Source of the DNA: Desulfomonilaceae bacterium | GTDB taxonomy: Bacteria; Desulfobacterota; Desulfomonilia; Desulfomonilales; Desulfomonilaceae | Length of the DNA stretch: 43,858 nucleotides | Assembly (NCBI GenBank): GCA_031082285.1 | Contig: JAVHLK010000028.1 | Span: 11,583 to 55,440, forward strand | Direction of reading: 5' to 3' | Shown: positions 1 through 8,414 of the stretch, in pieces | How the letters are laid out: every line of letters starts with the position of its first letter | How positions within the stretch are numbered: the first letter of the stretch is position 1 | Position numbers and translations under genes: made by a program | Notes under the pieces: model-generated | The model's input: only the letters and a program-made list of their open reading frames with translations | Told to the model about the DNA's origin: nothing | Database searches by the model: none

Positions 1-135
1 CCCCTGGTCGGAGGGTTTCTCAGGCTCGATACGGTGAAGAAAGCTTTGATGAGCGACATGTTGCGCTCACGGTTTCTCCACGCCATGGCTTCAGGAATAA
101 CGTTCCTGGGTAAAGGCTATATCCATGAACTGTAG
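1..135 (+). CDS. C-terminal end of an unrecognised upstream gene (partial)
   Basis: Frame 1 is open from the first base to a TAG at 133-135 and gives 44 residues ending in GKGYIHEL. Its spacing of about 30 bases to the next gene and its direction suggest that it is the preceding gene of the same operon. The fragment has an amphipathic, Arg/Lys-containing character (LDTVKKALMSDML) that could fit the tail of a flavoprotein oxidoreductase, but this is only a guess. Too little is visible to assign a family. Confidence 0.55.
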   Translation, partial: PLVGGFLRLDTVKKALMSDMLRSRFLHAMASGITFLGKGYIHEL

Positions 136-165
136 CCGCGACACCGCACAAGAGGGGTGACCGAC

Positions 166-540
166 ATGCCGGAAGTACAGGTCTTGGATGAGGATCTCAA
201 CGGTCTCGGGTGGACGATAAAATCTCTGGTGGACGAGAACCTCGAACATCCGGAGGTCCAACGAAGCATTAAGAAGATTTCCGGATCGTTGGTAGTCACC
301 GAAAAGGATTCCGATGTGACGGTGACGCTTTTGTTCCGGCAGGGAGAGCTTGCGGTCCGGAACGGAGCCGTGGAAAAGCCTTCGGCCACCTTGGCCGGCG
401 GATTCGAGCAGCTTTCCGAAGTCATCAGCGGTCAGATAGGGCCCGTCAGGGCCGTACTGACGGGCCGCATTAAGGCCCGAGGCAACCTTATCAAATTGCT
501 CGCAATGGCGCGGGCGCTTATCAGCAAAGACAAGGGCTAG
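166..540 (+). CDS. SCP2-like sterol-carrier domain protein
   Basis: A 124-residue cytosolic protein resembling the single-domain SCP2 family, which binds hydrophobic ligands such as fatty acyl-CoAs. Typical features are a central strand-rich stretch (SDVTVTLLFRQGELAV), a segment ending in a Gly-rich turn (ATLAGGFEQLSEVISG) and a C-terminal amphipathic part (LTGRIKARGNLIKLLAMARAL). A GTG at 157 in the same frame is possible, but AGAGGGG at 151-157 overlaps that codon and sits eight bases from the ATG at 166, so the ATG is preferred. It lies 13 bases before the AOR gene in the same operon, which suggests a role in presenting or buffering a hydrophobic substrate; that role is inference. Confidence 0.7.
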   Translation: MPEVQVLDEDLNGLGWTIKSLVDENLEHPEVQRSIKKISGSLVVTEKDSDVTVTLLFRQGELAVRNGAVEKPSATLAGGFEQLSEVISGQIGPVRAVLTGRIKARGNLIKLLAMARALISKDKG

Positions 541-553
541 AGGGATCGGGACC

Positions 554-2413
554 ATGTCTGGATTCATGGGCAGAGTGCTGCGGGTAGATCTTACGGCCGG
601 CAGAATCGGAGAGGAGCCGGTATCTCAACAGGACGCTCGGGCATTCCTGGGCGGAAACGGTTTGGCCACCAAGTATCTATTTGATGAGCTTAGTGGGGGG
701 ATAGACCCATTAGGCCCTGAGAACAAGCTGGTCTACATGGCCGGGCCTTTGACCGGCACGATCTCGCCCAGTTCGGGCCGCTTCAGCGCAGTAGCGAAAT
801 CCCCGTTGACGGACCTGTGGGGCTCGTCCAATTCGGGTGGACGTTTCGGGCTGGACCTGAAGAGAAGCGGGTACGACGGAATCATCATCGAAGGGCAAGC
901 AGAAGAGCCGGCCGCGCTCGTCATCAAGGATGGATCGGCCGAACTGGTCTCCGCGCTCGAATTGTGGGGACTGGGCGTCGCTGAGACCACGAAGAGACTT
1001 AAGAGCAAGTACGGCAAGAGCCTCAACGTTTCGTGTATCGGTCGGGCGGGCGAAAATCTGGTCCGGTATGCCGCGATCGTCAACGATCTCCACCGAGCCT
1101 TGGGCAGGTGCGGGCTGGGAGCGGTAATGGGGAGCAAGAACCTCAAGGCGATCGCGGTGGGCGGCAACCGCTCTATTGAAGTGGCCGACAAGGAGGCGTT
1201 CAGCCGAGCGGCCAAGAAAGCGAGCGATTTCGTCAATGAAAGCATGTTGAAAATGACTCTGGAGGTCTACGGCACGGACATGGTGCTGGATCTCGTGAAC
1301 ATAAAGGGCGGCCTGCCCACCCGCAACTGGCAGACCGGGTCTTGCTCGTACGCCAGCGAACTCAACGGGCCCGCCATCAACGACAAAGTCCTGGTGGGGC
1401 GCAAGGCCTGTTTCGCGTGCCCTATCGCGTGCGGTCGTCTGTCCGAAGTGAAAACCGGAAAGTATAAGTGCAAGGGCGAAGGACCCGAATACGAAAGCGT
1501 GGGCGCTTTCGGCCCCATGTGCGATGTGAGCGATCTGGAGGCGGTCACCTATGCTCATATGCTCTGCAACGAGTACGGTTTGGACACCGTGTCCGCAGGG
1601 AGCACCATCGCATTTGCCATGGAGTGCTTCGAGAAGGGTATTCTCTCCAAGTCGGATTTGGGTGGGCATGAGCTGAAGTTCGGGGACGCGGACGCGATGA
1701 TTCAGATGATTCATCGCATCGCGGTCAGGGAAGGGGTGGGCGACCTTCTTGCGGAAGGAACCCGACTCGCGGCGCGCAAATTGGGGGCCGGTTCCGAACA
1801 ATTCGCAATGAATGTGAAGGGACTGGAACTGCCCGCCTACGACTGCCGTGCGACGAAAATCACTGGACTGGGATTCGTTACATCCAACCGCGGCGGCGAT
1901 CACATTACCGCATATGTGCAAGGCCCCACATTCCTGGACATCCCCTTCCTGATTGTGGAGGAGAGTTCAATAGACAACCCTCGGGTGGAAAACCCGGCCG
2001 AAGCCAAGGTCGTGATGGATCTCGAAAACGCGCTGACGGTATTCGACGCGGTGGGCGCATGCAAATTCATGGGAATGGCTCTCATGGCCGAAGACGTGGT
2101 CCCGGTGATCGCAGGGGTGACCGGATGGGATTTCTCGGTTGAGGAGTTCAGGACCGCGGGAGAACGGATTTTCAATCTTGCTCGACTGTTCAACGTGCGG
2201 GAAGGACTCACGAGGCAGGATGACACACTCCCCCCGCGGTTGCTCAACGAGCCTTTGCCCGACGGGCCTGCTGCGGGCCTGGTTGTCGATCTCGATCCGA
2301 TGCTTGAGGCGTACTACGAATTTCGCGGCTGGGACGCGGATGGGAGACCAACATTGAGAAAACTGCAGGAATTGGGTCTGGACCATAGAGCAGAAAAAGC
2401 GGGGATCGGTTGA
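554..2413 (+). CDS. aor: Tungsten-type aldehyde:ferredoxin oxidoreductase (AOR family)
   Basis: A 619-residue cytosolic enzyme matching the AOR family in length and order. The N-terminal domain, which binds the tungstopterin, has FLGGNGLATKYLFDEL and GPLTGT segments. The [4Fe-4S] ligands fit C286-x2-C289-x3-C293 plus C503 in DAVGACKFMG. The active-site acid region GPEYES is at about 311 and the conserved His follows in RGGDH at about 450. AORs oxidise aldehydes to acids and pass two electrons to ferredoxin at very low potential. Here the gene is followed two bases later by a CoA ligase and then an ATP-dependent radical reductase. It could therefore supply both the acid and the low-potential ferredoxin. 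BamB of class II benzoyl-CoA reductase is in the same family, but no BamC-I subunits are seen here. The start is supported by AGAGGGA about eight bases upstream. Confidence 0.9.
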   Translation: MSGFMGRVLRVDLTAGRIGEEPVSQQDARAFLGGNGLATKYLFDELSGGIDPLGPENKLVYMAGPLTGTISPSSGRFSAVAKSPLTDLWGSSNSGGRFGLDLKRSGYDGIIIEGQAEEPAALVIKDGSAELVSALELWGLGVAETTKRLKSKYGKSLNVSCIGRAGENLVRYAAIVNDLHRALGRCGLGAVMGSKNLKAIAVGGNRSIEVADKEAFSRAAKKASDFVNESMLKMTLEVYGTDMVLDLVNIKGGLPTRNWQTGSCSYASELNGPAINDKVLVGRKACFACPIACGRLSEVKTGKYKCKGEGPEYESVGAFGPMCDVSDLEAVTYAHMLCNEYGLDTVSAGSTIAFAMECFEKGILSKSDLGGHELKFGDADAMIQMIHRIAVREGVGDLLAEGTRLAARKLGAGSEQFAMNVKGLELPAYDCRATKITGLGFVTSNRGGDHITAYVQGPTFLDIPFLIVEESSIDNPRVENPAEAKVVMDLENALTVFDAVGACKFMGMALMAEDVVPVIAGVTGWDFSVEEFRTAGERIFNLARLFNVREGLTRQDDTLPPRLLNEPLPDGPAAGLVVDLDPMLEAYYEFRGWDADGRPTLRKLQELGLDHRAEKAGIG

Positions 2414-2414
2414 T

Positions 2415-4094
2415 ATGAGCGTGTATGATGGAAAAATCTGGCTGAGAAGCTACAAATTGGGCCCATTCGAGCTCGCCTCCACAATGGCGCCCTATCCCAA
2501 GGTGCCGGTCTTTACGTTCCTGGACGCCGCGGTGGCGAAGTTCGCAAGACGCCCGGCGTGTCTGTATAGGGATCGGGCCATGACGTACAAGGAGTTGGGA
2601 GGCCTCGTGAACAGACTGGCCTCAGGGCTCCGGTCCATCGGTGTGGAGCCGGGGGATCGGGTGGCCACGATACTTAACACTTCACCTCAGTACGTCATCT
2701 CCGACTTCGCGATCCAAAAAGCGGGTGCCGTGCACGTGCCGTGCAGCCCGCTTCACAGGTGTCACGATCTTGCCCTTGAGATCGGCGCATCAGGCGCGGA
2801 AACCCTTATTTGTCTGGACGATAATCTCTCTGAGGTTATGTCGCATGATTTCTCCGCAGGTTTGAGAAATATCATCACAACCTCGGCAGATGACTTCTCG
2901 GCAATGGAATCGGAAACGGTATCGAGGCCCGGCAGACTAAACCTTCGAGATCTGATCGAGCAGGCGGATCCAACCCCTCCGACGGTGGACATCGATCCGG
3001 AGGAGGACCTGGCCCTGTTGGTTTTCACCGGCGGGGCCACAGGGCGTCCCAAGGGAGTCATGCTGACCCACTATAACCTCGTTGCCAATACCATCCAAGC
3101 ACTTCCTTGGGCCATCGGTCCGTTGCGGAACGGCATTATCGGCAAGTCATCCGTCCTGATCGGGATACCGGTGTTTCACTCCTACGGTCATTGGGCCATC
3201 CGAGCGGCCGTCTACTGGGGACTGCAGATGATTATGATCCCGGACCCACGGGACACTCCGGGCATCGCCGCACTCTTGAAAGCGCACCGGCCGTTCATGG
3301 CCCCGTTGGTCCCAACCCAGTACATGAAATTGCTCGAACATGGGGTGGGCCGTACCAATACCACGTTCACCTCGGGCGCGGCCCCTTTGCCGCCCGAACT
3401 GGCCGCGCAATTCAGAAAGATGACCGGCATGCCGATCACGGAAGCGTACGGGTTGACTGAAACCAGTCCGGTAACACACTTCAACCTCTCCAGCTTTTCC
3501 AAAATTACGGGGTTTATGCCGAGCGAGAAGAAGGCATCCATCGGAGTTCCCGTTGCAGATACCGAAGCCAGGCTCGTGGACCCGGTCGTGGGTTCGGAGG
3601 TTCCGGTAGGGGAGGTGGGGGAATTGTACATCAGGGGACCGCAGGTGATGAAAGGCTATTGGCCGACACCCGGCAGGGGATTGGCCAACGGGTGGCTCCC
3701 CACGGGCGATCTGTGCCGGATGGATTCCGAGGGCTACTTCTATCTGGTGGACCGAGACAAAGACATGATCAACGTGAGCGGCAACAAGGTGTACTCGACA
3801 CGCGTCGATGAGGTCATCTTCGAACACCCGGGGGTCGCCCAGGCCGTAAGTATAGGAATACCCGACGGCGATCGCCCGGGAAGCGAGCGGGTAAAAGCTT
3901 TTGTCGTCGTCAAGGAGTCTTACGCGGGGAAGCTGACGGAAGAAGAGCTCATTGCACACTGCAGTGAACGGCTCGCCCCGTACGCGGTGCCCAAGACCAT
4001 CGAGTTCAGAGCCGGCTTGCCCATGACGGTCACACAGAAGCTGTTCAAGAAACAACTTCGGGACGAGGAAATCGAGCGATCCAAACGCCGTTAA
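2415..4094 (+). CDS. AMP-forming acyl/aryl-CoA ligase
   Basis: A 559-residue member of the ANL adenylating superfamily, which makes acyl-CoA from acid, ATP and CoA through an acyl-AMP. Visible motifs are the phosphate loop TGGATGRPKGVMLTH (about 213-227), the A5 motif EAYGLTETSP, the A7 TGDL, the hinge region DRDKDMINVSGNKVY and a C-terminal lysine region (MTVTQKLFKKQLR) in which the adenylation lysine is kept although the usual TGK reads TQK. The start is ATG 2415, directly after the AOR stop, so translation is probably coupled. The ligand pocket cannot be read by eye, so benzoate, a substituted benzoate or a fatty acid are all possible. The neighbours favour an aromatic or unsaturated acid produced by the AOR. 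Confidence 0.88.
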   Translation: MSVYDGKIWLRSYKLGPFELASTMAPYPKVPVFTFLDAAVAKFARRPACLYRDRAMTYKELGGLVNRLASGLRSIGVEPGDRVATILNTSPQYVISDFAIQKAGAVHVPCSPLHRCHDLALEIGASGAETLICLDDNLSEVMSHDFSAGLRNIITTSADDFSAMESETVSRPGRLNLRDLIEQADPTPPTVDIDPEEDLALLVFTGGATGRPKGVMLTHYNLVANTIQALPWAIGPLRNGIIGKSSVLIGIPVFHSYGHWAIRAAVYWGLQMIMIPDPRDTPGIAALLKAHRPFMAPLVPTQYMKLLEHGVGRTNTTFTSGAAPLPPELAAQFRKMTGMPITEAYGLTETSPVTHFNLSSFSKITGFMPSEKKASIGVPVADTEARLVDPVVGSEVPVGEVGELYIRGPQVMKGYWPTPGRGLANGWLPTGDLCRMDSEGYFYLVDRDKDMINVSGNKVYSTRVDEVIFEHPGVAQAVSIGIPDGDRPGSERVKAFVVVKESYAGKLTEEELIAHCSERLAPYAVPKTIEFRAGLPMTVTQKLFKKQLRDEEIERSKRR

Positions 4095-4210
4095 GTAGTC
4101 CGACTCAGTACTCTTTGGCATAAACCTCCATGATCGCCCCGATTATGGGGGGTTAGGAAATCGACCGCTAAGCCGGCGCATTCACCTTGAAAAAAGGTAG
4201 GGAGGAAACC

Positions 4211-5335
4211 ATGACCGCTCTGGAAGAACTTTTTCGGGTTCCCCACCGAACCGAGAACCCGTACATCAAGGACTGGAAAGGGAACGGCGGCCGAGTCATA
4301 GGGTTCACCTGCAGCTATGTTCCGGAAGAGATCATCCATGCGGCGGGCCTCCTGCCGTACCGCATCGAGGCTCGAGGATGCCGGGAAACCGACTTGGCCG
4401 ACGTGTATATGCATCGATTCAACTGCACGTACGCGCGATGCATATTGCAGGAAGGTCTTTCGGACCGATACGACTTTCTTGACGGAATGTGCCTCCTGAA
4501 CGGATGCGAGCAGATTCGTCGTCTGTACGAGATCTGGGACGCGGAGCACAAGACCGATTACATGTACATGGTAACCATTCCTCACTCCGTGTACGACGAG
4601 GGACTTGCCTGGTACAGAGACGAGATCTTCAATTTCAAAGAGAAACTCACGAGCGACTTCGCGGTAAGGTGCTCCAAAAAGGATTTGCAGAATTCCATTC
4701 AGGTCTACAATGAAACGAGACGCTTGATCCGGGAACTCTATGAGCTGAGGAAGACGAAAGATGTCCCCATCAGCGGTTCCGAAGCTCTCCGGATTGTGTT
4801 GTCCGCATACGTCATGCCCAGAGAAACGTATAACGAGCTTCTGAAACTGGCTCTGCATGAAGTTCGGTCGAGAGAGGGGAATTCCTCGTACAAGGCTCGC
4901 TTGCTCGTGGGAGGTTCGGCGGTCGACGGGCCCGAGCTCTTCGAGCTGATCGAGGGGATGGGGGGCATGATTGTTGCCGACACGCTTTGCTGTGGGTCGA
5001 GACAGTTCGACATGACGGTTTCGGAAGACGCAGACCCCTTGGATGCACTGACCCGGGCGTACTATGTGAAGAACCCGTGTCCTCGAATGATGAACGAGTA
5101 CAAGAGCAGATTGAAATACACCATAGACGCGGCGCAAGCCGCGTCCGTAGACGGAGTCATCCTTCAGAAAATCGTGTTTTGCGACAACCATGCCGTGGAC
5201 GGCACCATGTTGGCCGATGACCTGGAAGCCGCAGGCATACCGACTATGGTTATGGAACGAGACCATATGCTCACCGACACCGGTCGTCTGAGAACCAGGG
5301 TCGAAGCATTCATGGAGAGGATCGCCGGGAGGTAA
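4211..5335 (+). CDS. Benzoyl-CoA reductase / 2-hydroxyacyl-CoA dehydratase family subunit, BcrC/BzdN-like
   Basis: A 374-residue protein of the HgdB/BcrC family, whose members hold an Fe-S cluster and carry out ketyl-radical chemistry on acyl-CoA thioesters. The signature EEIIHAAGLLPYRIEARGC sits at 39-57, and cysteines at 34, 57, 72, 77, 94 and 99 supply candidate cluster ligands. A second Rossmann-like half follows with VVD/VFCDNHAVD near the end. A TTG at 4187 is in frame, but GGGAGG six to seven bases before ATG 4211 fixes the start there. The length matches BzdN/BcrC. It begins a four-gene set (4211-8390) in the order described for bzdNOPQ of Azoarcus-type benzoyl-CoA reductases. The substrate is not proved by sequence alone. 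Confidence 0.85.
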   Translation: MTALEELFRVPHRTENPYIKDWKGNGGRVIGFTCSYVPEEIIHAAGLLPYRIEARGCRETDLADVYMHRFNCTYARCILQEGLSDRYDFLDGMCLLNGCEQIRRLYEIWDAEHKTDYMYMVTIPHSVYDEGLAWYRDEIFNFKEKLTSDFAVRCSKKDLQNSIQVYNETRRLIRELYELRKTKDVPISGSEALRIVLSAYVMPRETYNELLKLALHEVRSREGNSSYKARLLVGGSAVDGPELFELIEGMGGMIVADTLCCGSRQFDMTVSEDADPLDALTRAYYVKNPCPRMMNEYKSRLKYTIDAAQAASVDGVILQKIVFCDNHAVDGTMLADDLEAAGIPTMVMERDHMLTDTGRLRTRVEAFMERIAGR

Positions 5336-5341
5336 GCGAAA

Positions 5342-6736
5342 ATGAACAACGGGAAGGATAGGACGGTTTTCAACAACTGGCGAGTGACGGTGGATCTGGC
5401 CAATTTCGTCTTGGAGCAAGACGGCCTCACGTCTCTTGACGATTGGGGCGGCAAGGAGGTCGTGAGGGAAATACTGCCTGAACACATGAGAAACGTCTTC
5501 GATAGGGTTCAGCCCGATCTGATTGACTGCATTCTGAAGGACCGGAACAGGAGAACAGCGTCGTCGTTCCTGAACAATGTGGTCAAGTTCGTGGACTACT
5601 GCGAGGCGCTCATGGATGACAACAGGCCTGTCTGTTACCACTACTTTCCCATTAGCGTAGAGATTCTCCTTGCCATGGGGATTGCTCCCATCTGTTACGA
5701 AGTAGTGTGCGGTCTCGATTCCGCACTCTACATTGACGGTGCCGAAGCCGGTATCGATAGAATAGAGGCGGAAGGGTACCCGGACCATCTCTGCTCCACC
5801 CAGAAAGGCACGGCCGGATATCTGCTCATGGACATGGTTCCTAAACCGGATTTCCTCGTGAAGTCCGCCACACCGTGCGACTCGAGCAACAAGCTTTACG
5901 AATGGACCTCCGTGAGGTTCGATGCGCCCCTGATCATGCTGGAAACACCATATTACAGGAACGAACGGGGCCATCGGTTCGCCGTAGGCGAAGTCAAGAG
6001 GATGATTCGTGAGTTGGAGAAGCTCACCGGCGCTCAACTTGATGAGGATCGGTTGAGGGGATTCTGTGAGGTCGGAAATGAAACGGTCGATTACATCCTC
6101 AAGATACAGGAACTGAAGCGAAAGAAGCCGTGTCCCGACACCGGTTGGCACAGACCTGCCGACACCATCTTCATGACCCAGATCGGCACCCCCTTTGGTA
6201 AGGACTATTTCAGGACCCTCTACGAAACGGTCAAAGAGAGGGTGGACGCAGGAGTAGGCATCATCCCGGAGGACAAGAAGGAACGGCGGCTCGCGTGGGG
6301 ATACACATGGGAAGTCTACGATCTCCCGTTCTTTGACTGGCTTGAGCAGGAGCACGGGGCAACCTACAGCCTGGATACGCTCACTTATCTTTCGCCGGAG
6401 GTGGGCCTCGTAGATACCACAAATATGGAGACGATGATCGAGGGGCTTGCATGGCGATTATTGAACATGCCCATGGGGAGACAGACCATGGGGTTTTCCG
6501 ACGTATGGATAGGCGATTTCGTGAGGATCGCCAAGGAGTACAAGATAGACGCGTTCGTCATCGGGGGACACATGGCATGTAAACACTTCTGGGCTCTCAA
6601 CAAGCTTCTCACGGACAAGATCAAAGAAGAGGTCGGGATTCCCACTCTCCGGTTCGAGATGGATATGTTCGACAAGAGGTTCACGCCGCCCTCCGAGTTG
6701 AAGCGCATCATGAATGAGTTTTTCGCAACCGTGTGA
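5342..6736 (+). CDS. Benzoyl-CoA reductase / 2-hydroxyacyl-CoA dehydratase family subunit, BcrB/BzdO-like
   Basis: A 464-residue partner of the preceding subunit and the larger of the two, as BzdO/BcrB is. It has the family arrangement NRPVCYHYFPISVEILLAMG, the loop GYPDHLCSTQKGTAG (about 149-163), KSATPCDSSNKLYEW, and a C-terminal half containing IGGHMACKHFW. The conserved cysteines in these loops are candidates for bridging [4Fe-4S] ligation. It starts six bases after the previous stop with GGGAGGTAA overlapping that stop, so the two chains are likely made in equal amounts. Together they would form the catalytic module that receives electrons from the ATPase module encoded next. Confidence 0.85.
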   Translation: MNNGKDRTVFNNWRVTVDLANFVLEQDGLTSLDDWGGKEVVREILPEHMRNVFDRVQPDLIDCILKDRNRRTASSFLNNVVKFVDYCEALMDDNRPVCYHYFPISVEILLAMGIAPICYEVVCGLDSALYIDGAEAGIDRIEAEGYPDHLCSTQKGTAGYLLMDMVPKPDFLVKSATPCDSSNKLYEWTSVRFDAPLIMLETPYYRNERGHRFAVGEVKRMIRELEKLTGAQLDEDRLRGFCEVGNETVDYILKIQELKRKKPCPDTGWHRPADTIFMTQIGTPFGKDYFRTLYETVKERVDAGVGIIPEDKKERRLAWGYTWEVYDLPFFDWLEQEHGATYSLDTLTYLSPEVGLVDTTNMETMIEGLAWRLLNMPMGRQTMGFSDVWIGDFVRIAKEYKIDAFVIGGHMACKHFWALNKLLTDKIKEEVGIPTLRFEMDMFDKRFTPPSELKRIMNEFFATV

Positions 6737-6803
6737 CGCGTGAGCGGCACGGGCGCCCGGGCAAGTGAGCAAGAAACAAGACTAAGACAGCCGGAGATTC
6801 CCT

Positions 6804-7595
6804 ATGATTGTGCTCGGATGTGATGTGGGAGCCATGGCCGCCAAGATCGTGCTCCTGGAAAACGGCAATCTGATCGGCCACAAGATCGCGGCCGCCGAAG
6901 GCAAGATTGCGGAAGTGGTCGACACATCAATCGACCGTCTCCTGGCGGCAACCGGGATCGGCATGAAGGACATTCATGAATGTGGAGGAACGGGCCGAGG
7001 TGAGAAGTATATCTCGTTTGCGCATACCGGCGAGGGTCTAATGAACTGCCTGGCACGGGGAGGCTTATGGGCCGTGCCGGAGGCGAGAACCATTGTCGAC
7101 ATGGGAGGGTTGGCCGGCACGGTGCTCAGCATCAATGAGAAAGGAAAGGTCCTTGAGTACCGTTCCAACGACCGGTGCGCCGCAGGTACGGGGTTCTTCC
7201 TGGAACTGGCCGCGCAGGCATTGGAGCTCACCGTGGATGAACTCGGTCCACTTTCTCGGCAGGCGAAGGGGCGAGTGCAAATCAGTTCTCAGTGCGCAGT
7301 GTTTCGGGAGAGTGAGATCGTCACCCACGTCAACGAAGGTAAAGACGTCGCGGATATCGTGGCCGGCATCAATCATGCGCTCGGGCTCGCCGCAGCCACC
7401 ATGGTCAGAAGGCTGGGGGCTAAGCCGGAAATTGTTGTCACCGGTGGAGTGGCGAAGAACGAAGGCGTGGTCAAGGCGCTTGAAGCAAACGTGGGGATGG
7501 AGATCAAGGCGGCAGGTACGGACCCTCAACTGATTGGAGCGATCGGAGCCGCTCTTGGCGCCGCGTCGTCCTCACAAAGACGGGAGACGGGATAA
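6804..7595 (+). CDS. BadF/BcrA/BcrD-type ATPase subunit 1 (BzdP/Q-like activator)
   Basis: A 263-residue member of the ASKHA-fold ATPases that hydrolyse ATP to drive electron transfer from ferredoxin to the BcrBC-type module. C125 in DRCAAGTGFF and C164 in SSQCAVFRESEI match the two cysteines that, with the partner chain, hold the shared [4Fe-4S] cluster. Phosphate loop 1 reads GCDVGAMAAK with K14 kept. The usual DIGGQD phosphate-2 motif is changed to DMGGLAGT at 99-106. That departure suggests altered nucleotide chemistry in this chain. A CCGGAG sequence lies about 11 bases before ATG 6804. Two unlike ATPase genes, rather than one, point to a benzoyl-CoA-reductase-like heterodimer and away from 2-hydroxyacyl-CoA dehydratases, which use a homodimeric activator. 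Confidence 0.85.
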   Translation: MIVLGCDVGAMAAKIVLLENGNLIGHKIAAAEGKIAEVVDTSIDRLLAATGIGMKDIHECGGTGRGEKYISFAHTGEGLMNCLARGGLWAVPEARTIVDMGGLAGTVLSINEKGKVLEYRSNDRCAAGTGFFLELAAQALELTVDELGPLSRQAKGRVQISSQCAVFRESEIVTHVNEGKDVADIVAGINHALGLAAATMVRRLGAKPEIVVTGGVAKNEGVVKALEANVGMEIKAAGTDPQLIGAIGAALGAASSSQRRETG

Positions 7596-8390
7596 ATGAT
7601 CGTAGCGGGATGCGACGTGGGCTCACTTTCGGGCGAAGCCGTGATACTTAAGGACAATTCCATACTGACGTACGAAATCATGAGAGTCCGTCCTCGACCT
7701 GAACAGACGGCCCAGGACGTCATGATCAAGGCGCTTTCCAAGGCCGATCTGACTCTGGCCGATCTCGACTATTGCGTGAGCACCGGGTACGGTCGGGAAA
7801 AGATCCCCTTTGCCCACAGCAGTATTTCCGAAATATCGTGTCATGGAAGGGGTGCTCATTGGGCAAACACCGAAGTGAGAACCGTGATTGACATCGGCGG
7901 CCAGGATTGCAAGGTGATTCGGGTCGACAAGCGCGGATACATGGTGGACTTCGCCATGAACGACAAATGTGCCGCGGGTACGGGGCGATTCCTGGAGGGA
8001 ATGGCAAAGGCCCTTGGAGTAAGCTTGTCGGAAATGGGTCCGCTGAGCTTCGAATCCTCTTCTCCCATAGGAATCACCAAGACGTGCAGTGTGTTGGCCC
8101 AATATGACGTGGTATGCATGATCAACGACGGGATGGAAGTGGCCGACATCGCGGCCGGGATCAACAAGGCCATGGCGGAGCGCATCAGCAAGATGACAAA
8201 GAAGGTAGGGGTGCGCAAAGAAGTGGCCATGACCGGCGGAGTCGCGAAGAACTCGGGGGTGGTCCACGGCTTGAAGAAAGTCCTGGATGTCGACATCGTG
8301 GACCTGAACGGCGTGGATCCTCAGATTGTGGGGGCGCTCGGCGCCGCACTCTTCGCACAGGAGCGCGCGGAACGCGAATTGCGAAAATAA
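7596..8390 (+). CDS. BadF/BcrA/BcrD-type ATPase subunit 2 (BzdP/Q-like activator)
   Basis: A 264-residue paralogue of the preceding subunit, starting on the base after its stop codon, with GGAGACGGGA as the upstream ribosome-binding region. C125 (DKCAAGTGRF) and C164 (TKTCSVLAQY) fall at exactly the same positions as in its partner, which fits a pseudo-symmetric heterodimer bridging one [4Fe-4S] cluster. Here the phosphate-2 motif is canonical (DIGGQDCK at 99-106), but phosphate loop 1 reads GCDVGSLSGE, with Glu at position 14 where the partner has Lys. The two chains have therefore lost different motif residues. The C-terminal MTGGVAKNSGVV adenosine motif is intact. Confidence 0.85.
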   Translation: MIVAGCDVGSLSGEAVILKDNSILTYEIMRVRPRPEQTAQDVMIKALSKADLTLADLDYCVSTGYGREKIPFAHSSISEISCHGRGAHWANTEVRTVIDIGGQDCKVIRVDKRGYMVDFAMNDKCAAGTGRFLEGMAKALGVSLSEMGPLSFESSSPIGITKTCSVLAQYDVVCMINDGMEVADIAAGINKAMAERISKMTKKVGVRKEVAMTGGVAKNSGVVHGLKKVLDVDIVDLNGVDPQIVGALGAALFAQERAERELRK

Positions 8391-8414
8391 GAAAAGGGTA
8401 AGGAAGCCGAAGTC

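Noticed and set aside
710-1921. A 403-codon minus-strand frame opposite AOR
   Set aside because: AOR on the plus strand is clear by cysteine ligands and length; the antisense frame has no recognisable domain.
554-2413. BamB, active-site subunit of class II benzoyl-CoA reductase
   Set aside because: Same family, but the BamC-I partner genes are absent here and an ATP-dependent reductase follows; an ordinary AOR fits better, though phylogeny would decide.
4091-6355. A 754-codon minus-strand open frame opposite the reductase subunits
   Set aside because: It is the mirror of two strongly recognised genes with good ribosome-binding sites; its translation has no motif and is rich in His, Arg and Val as expected of antisense frames.
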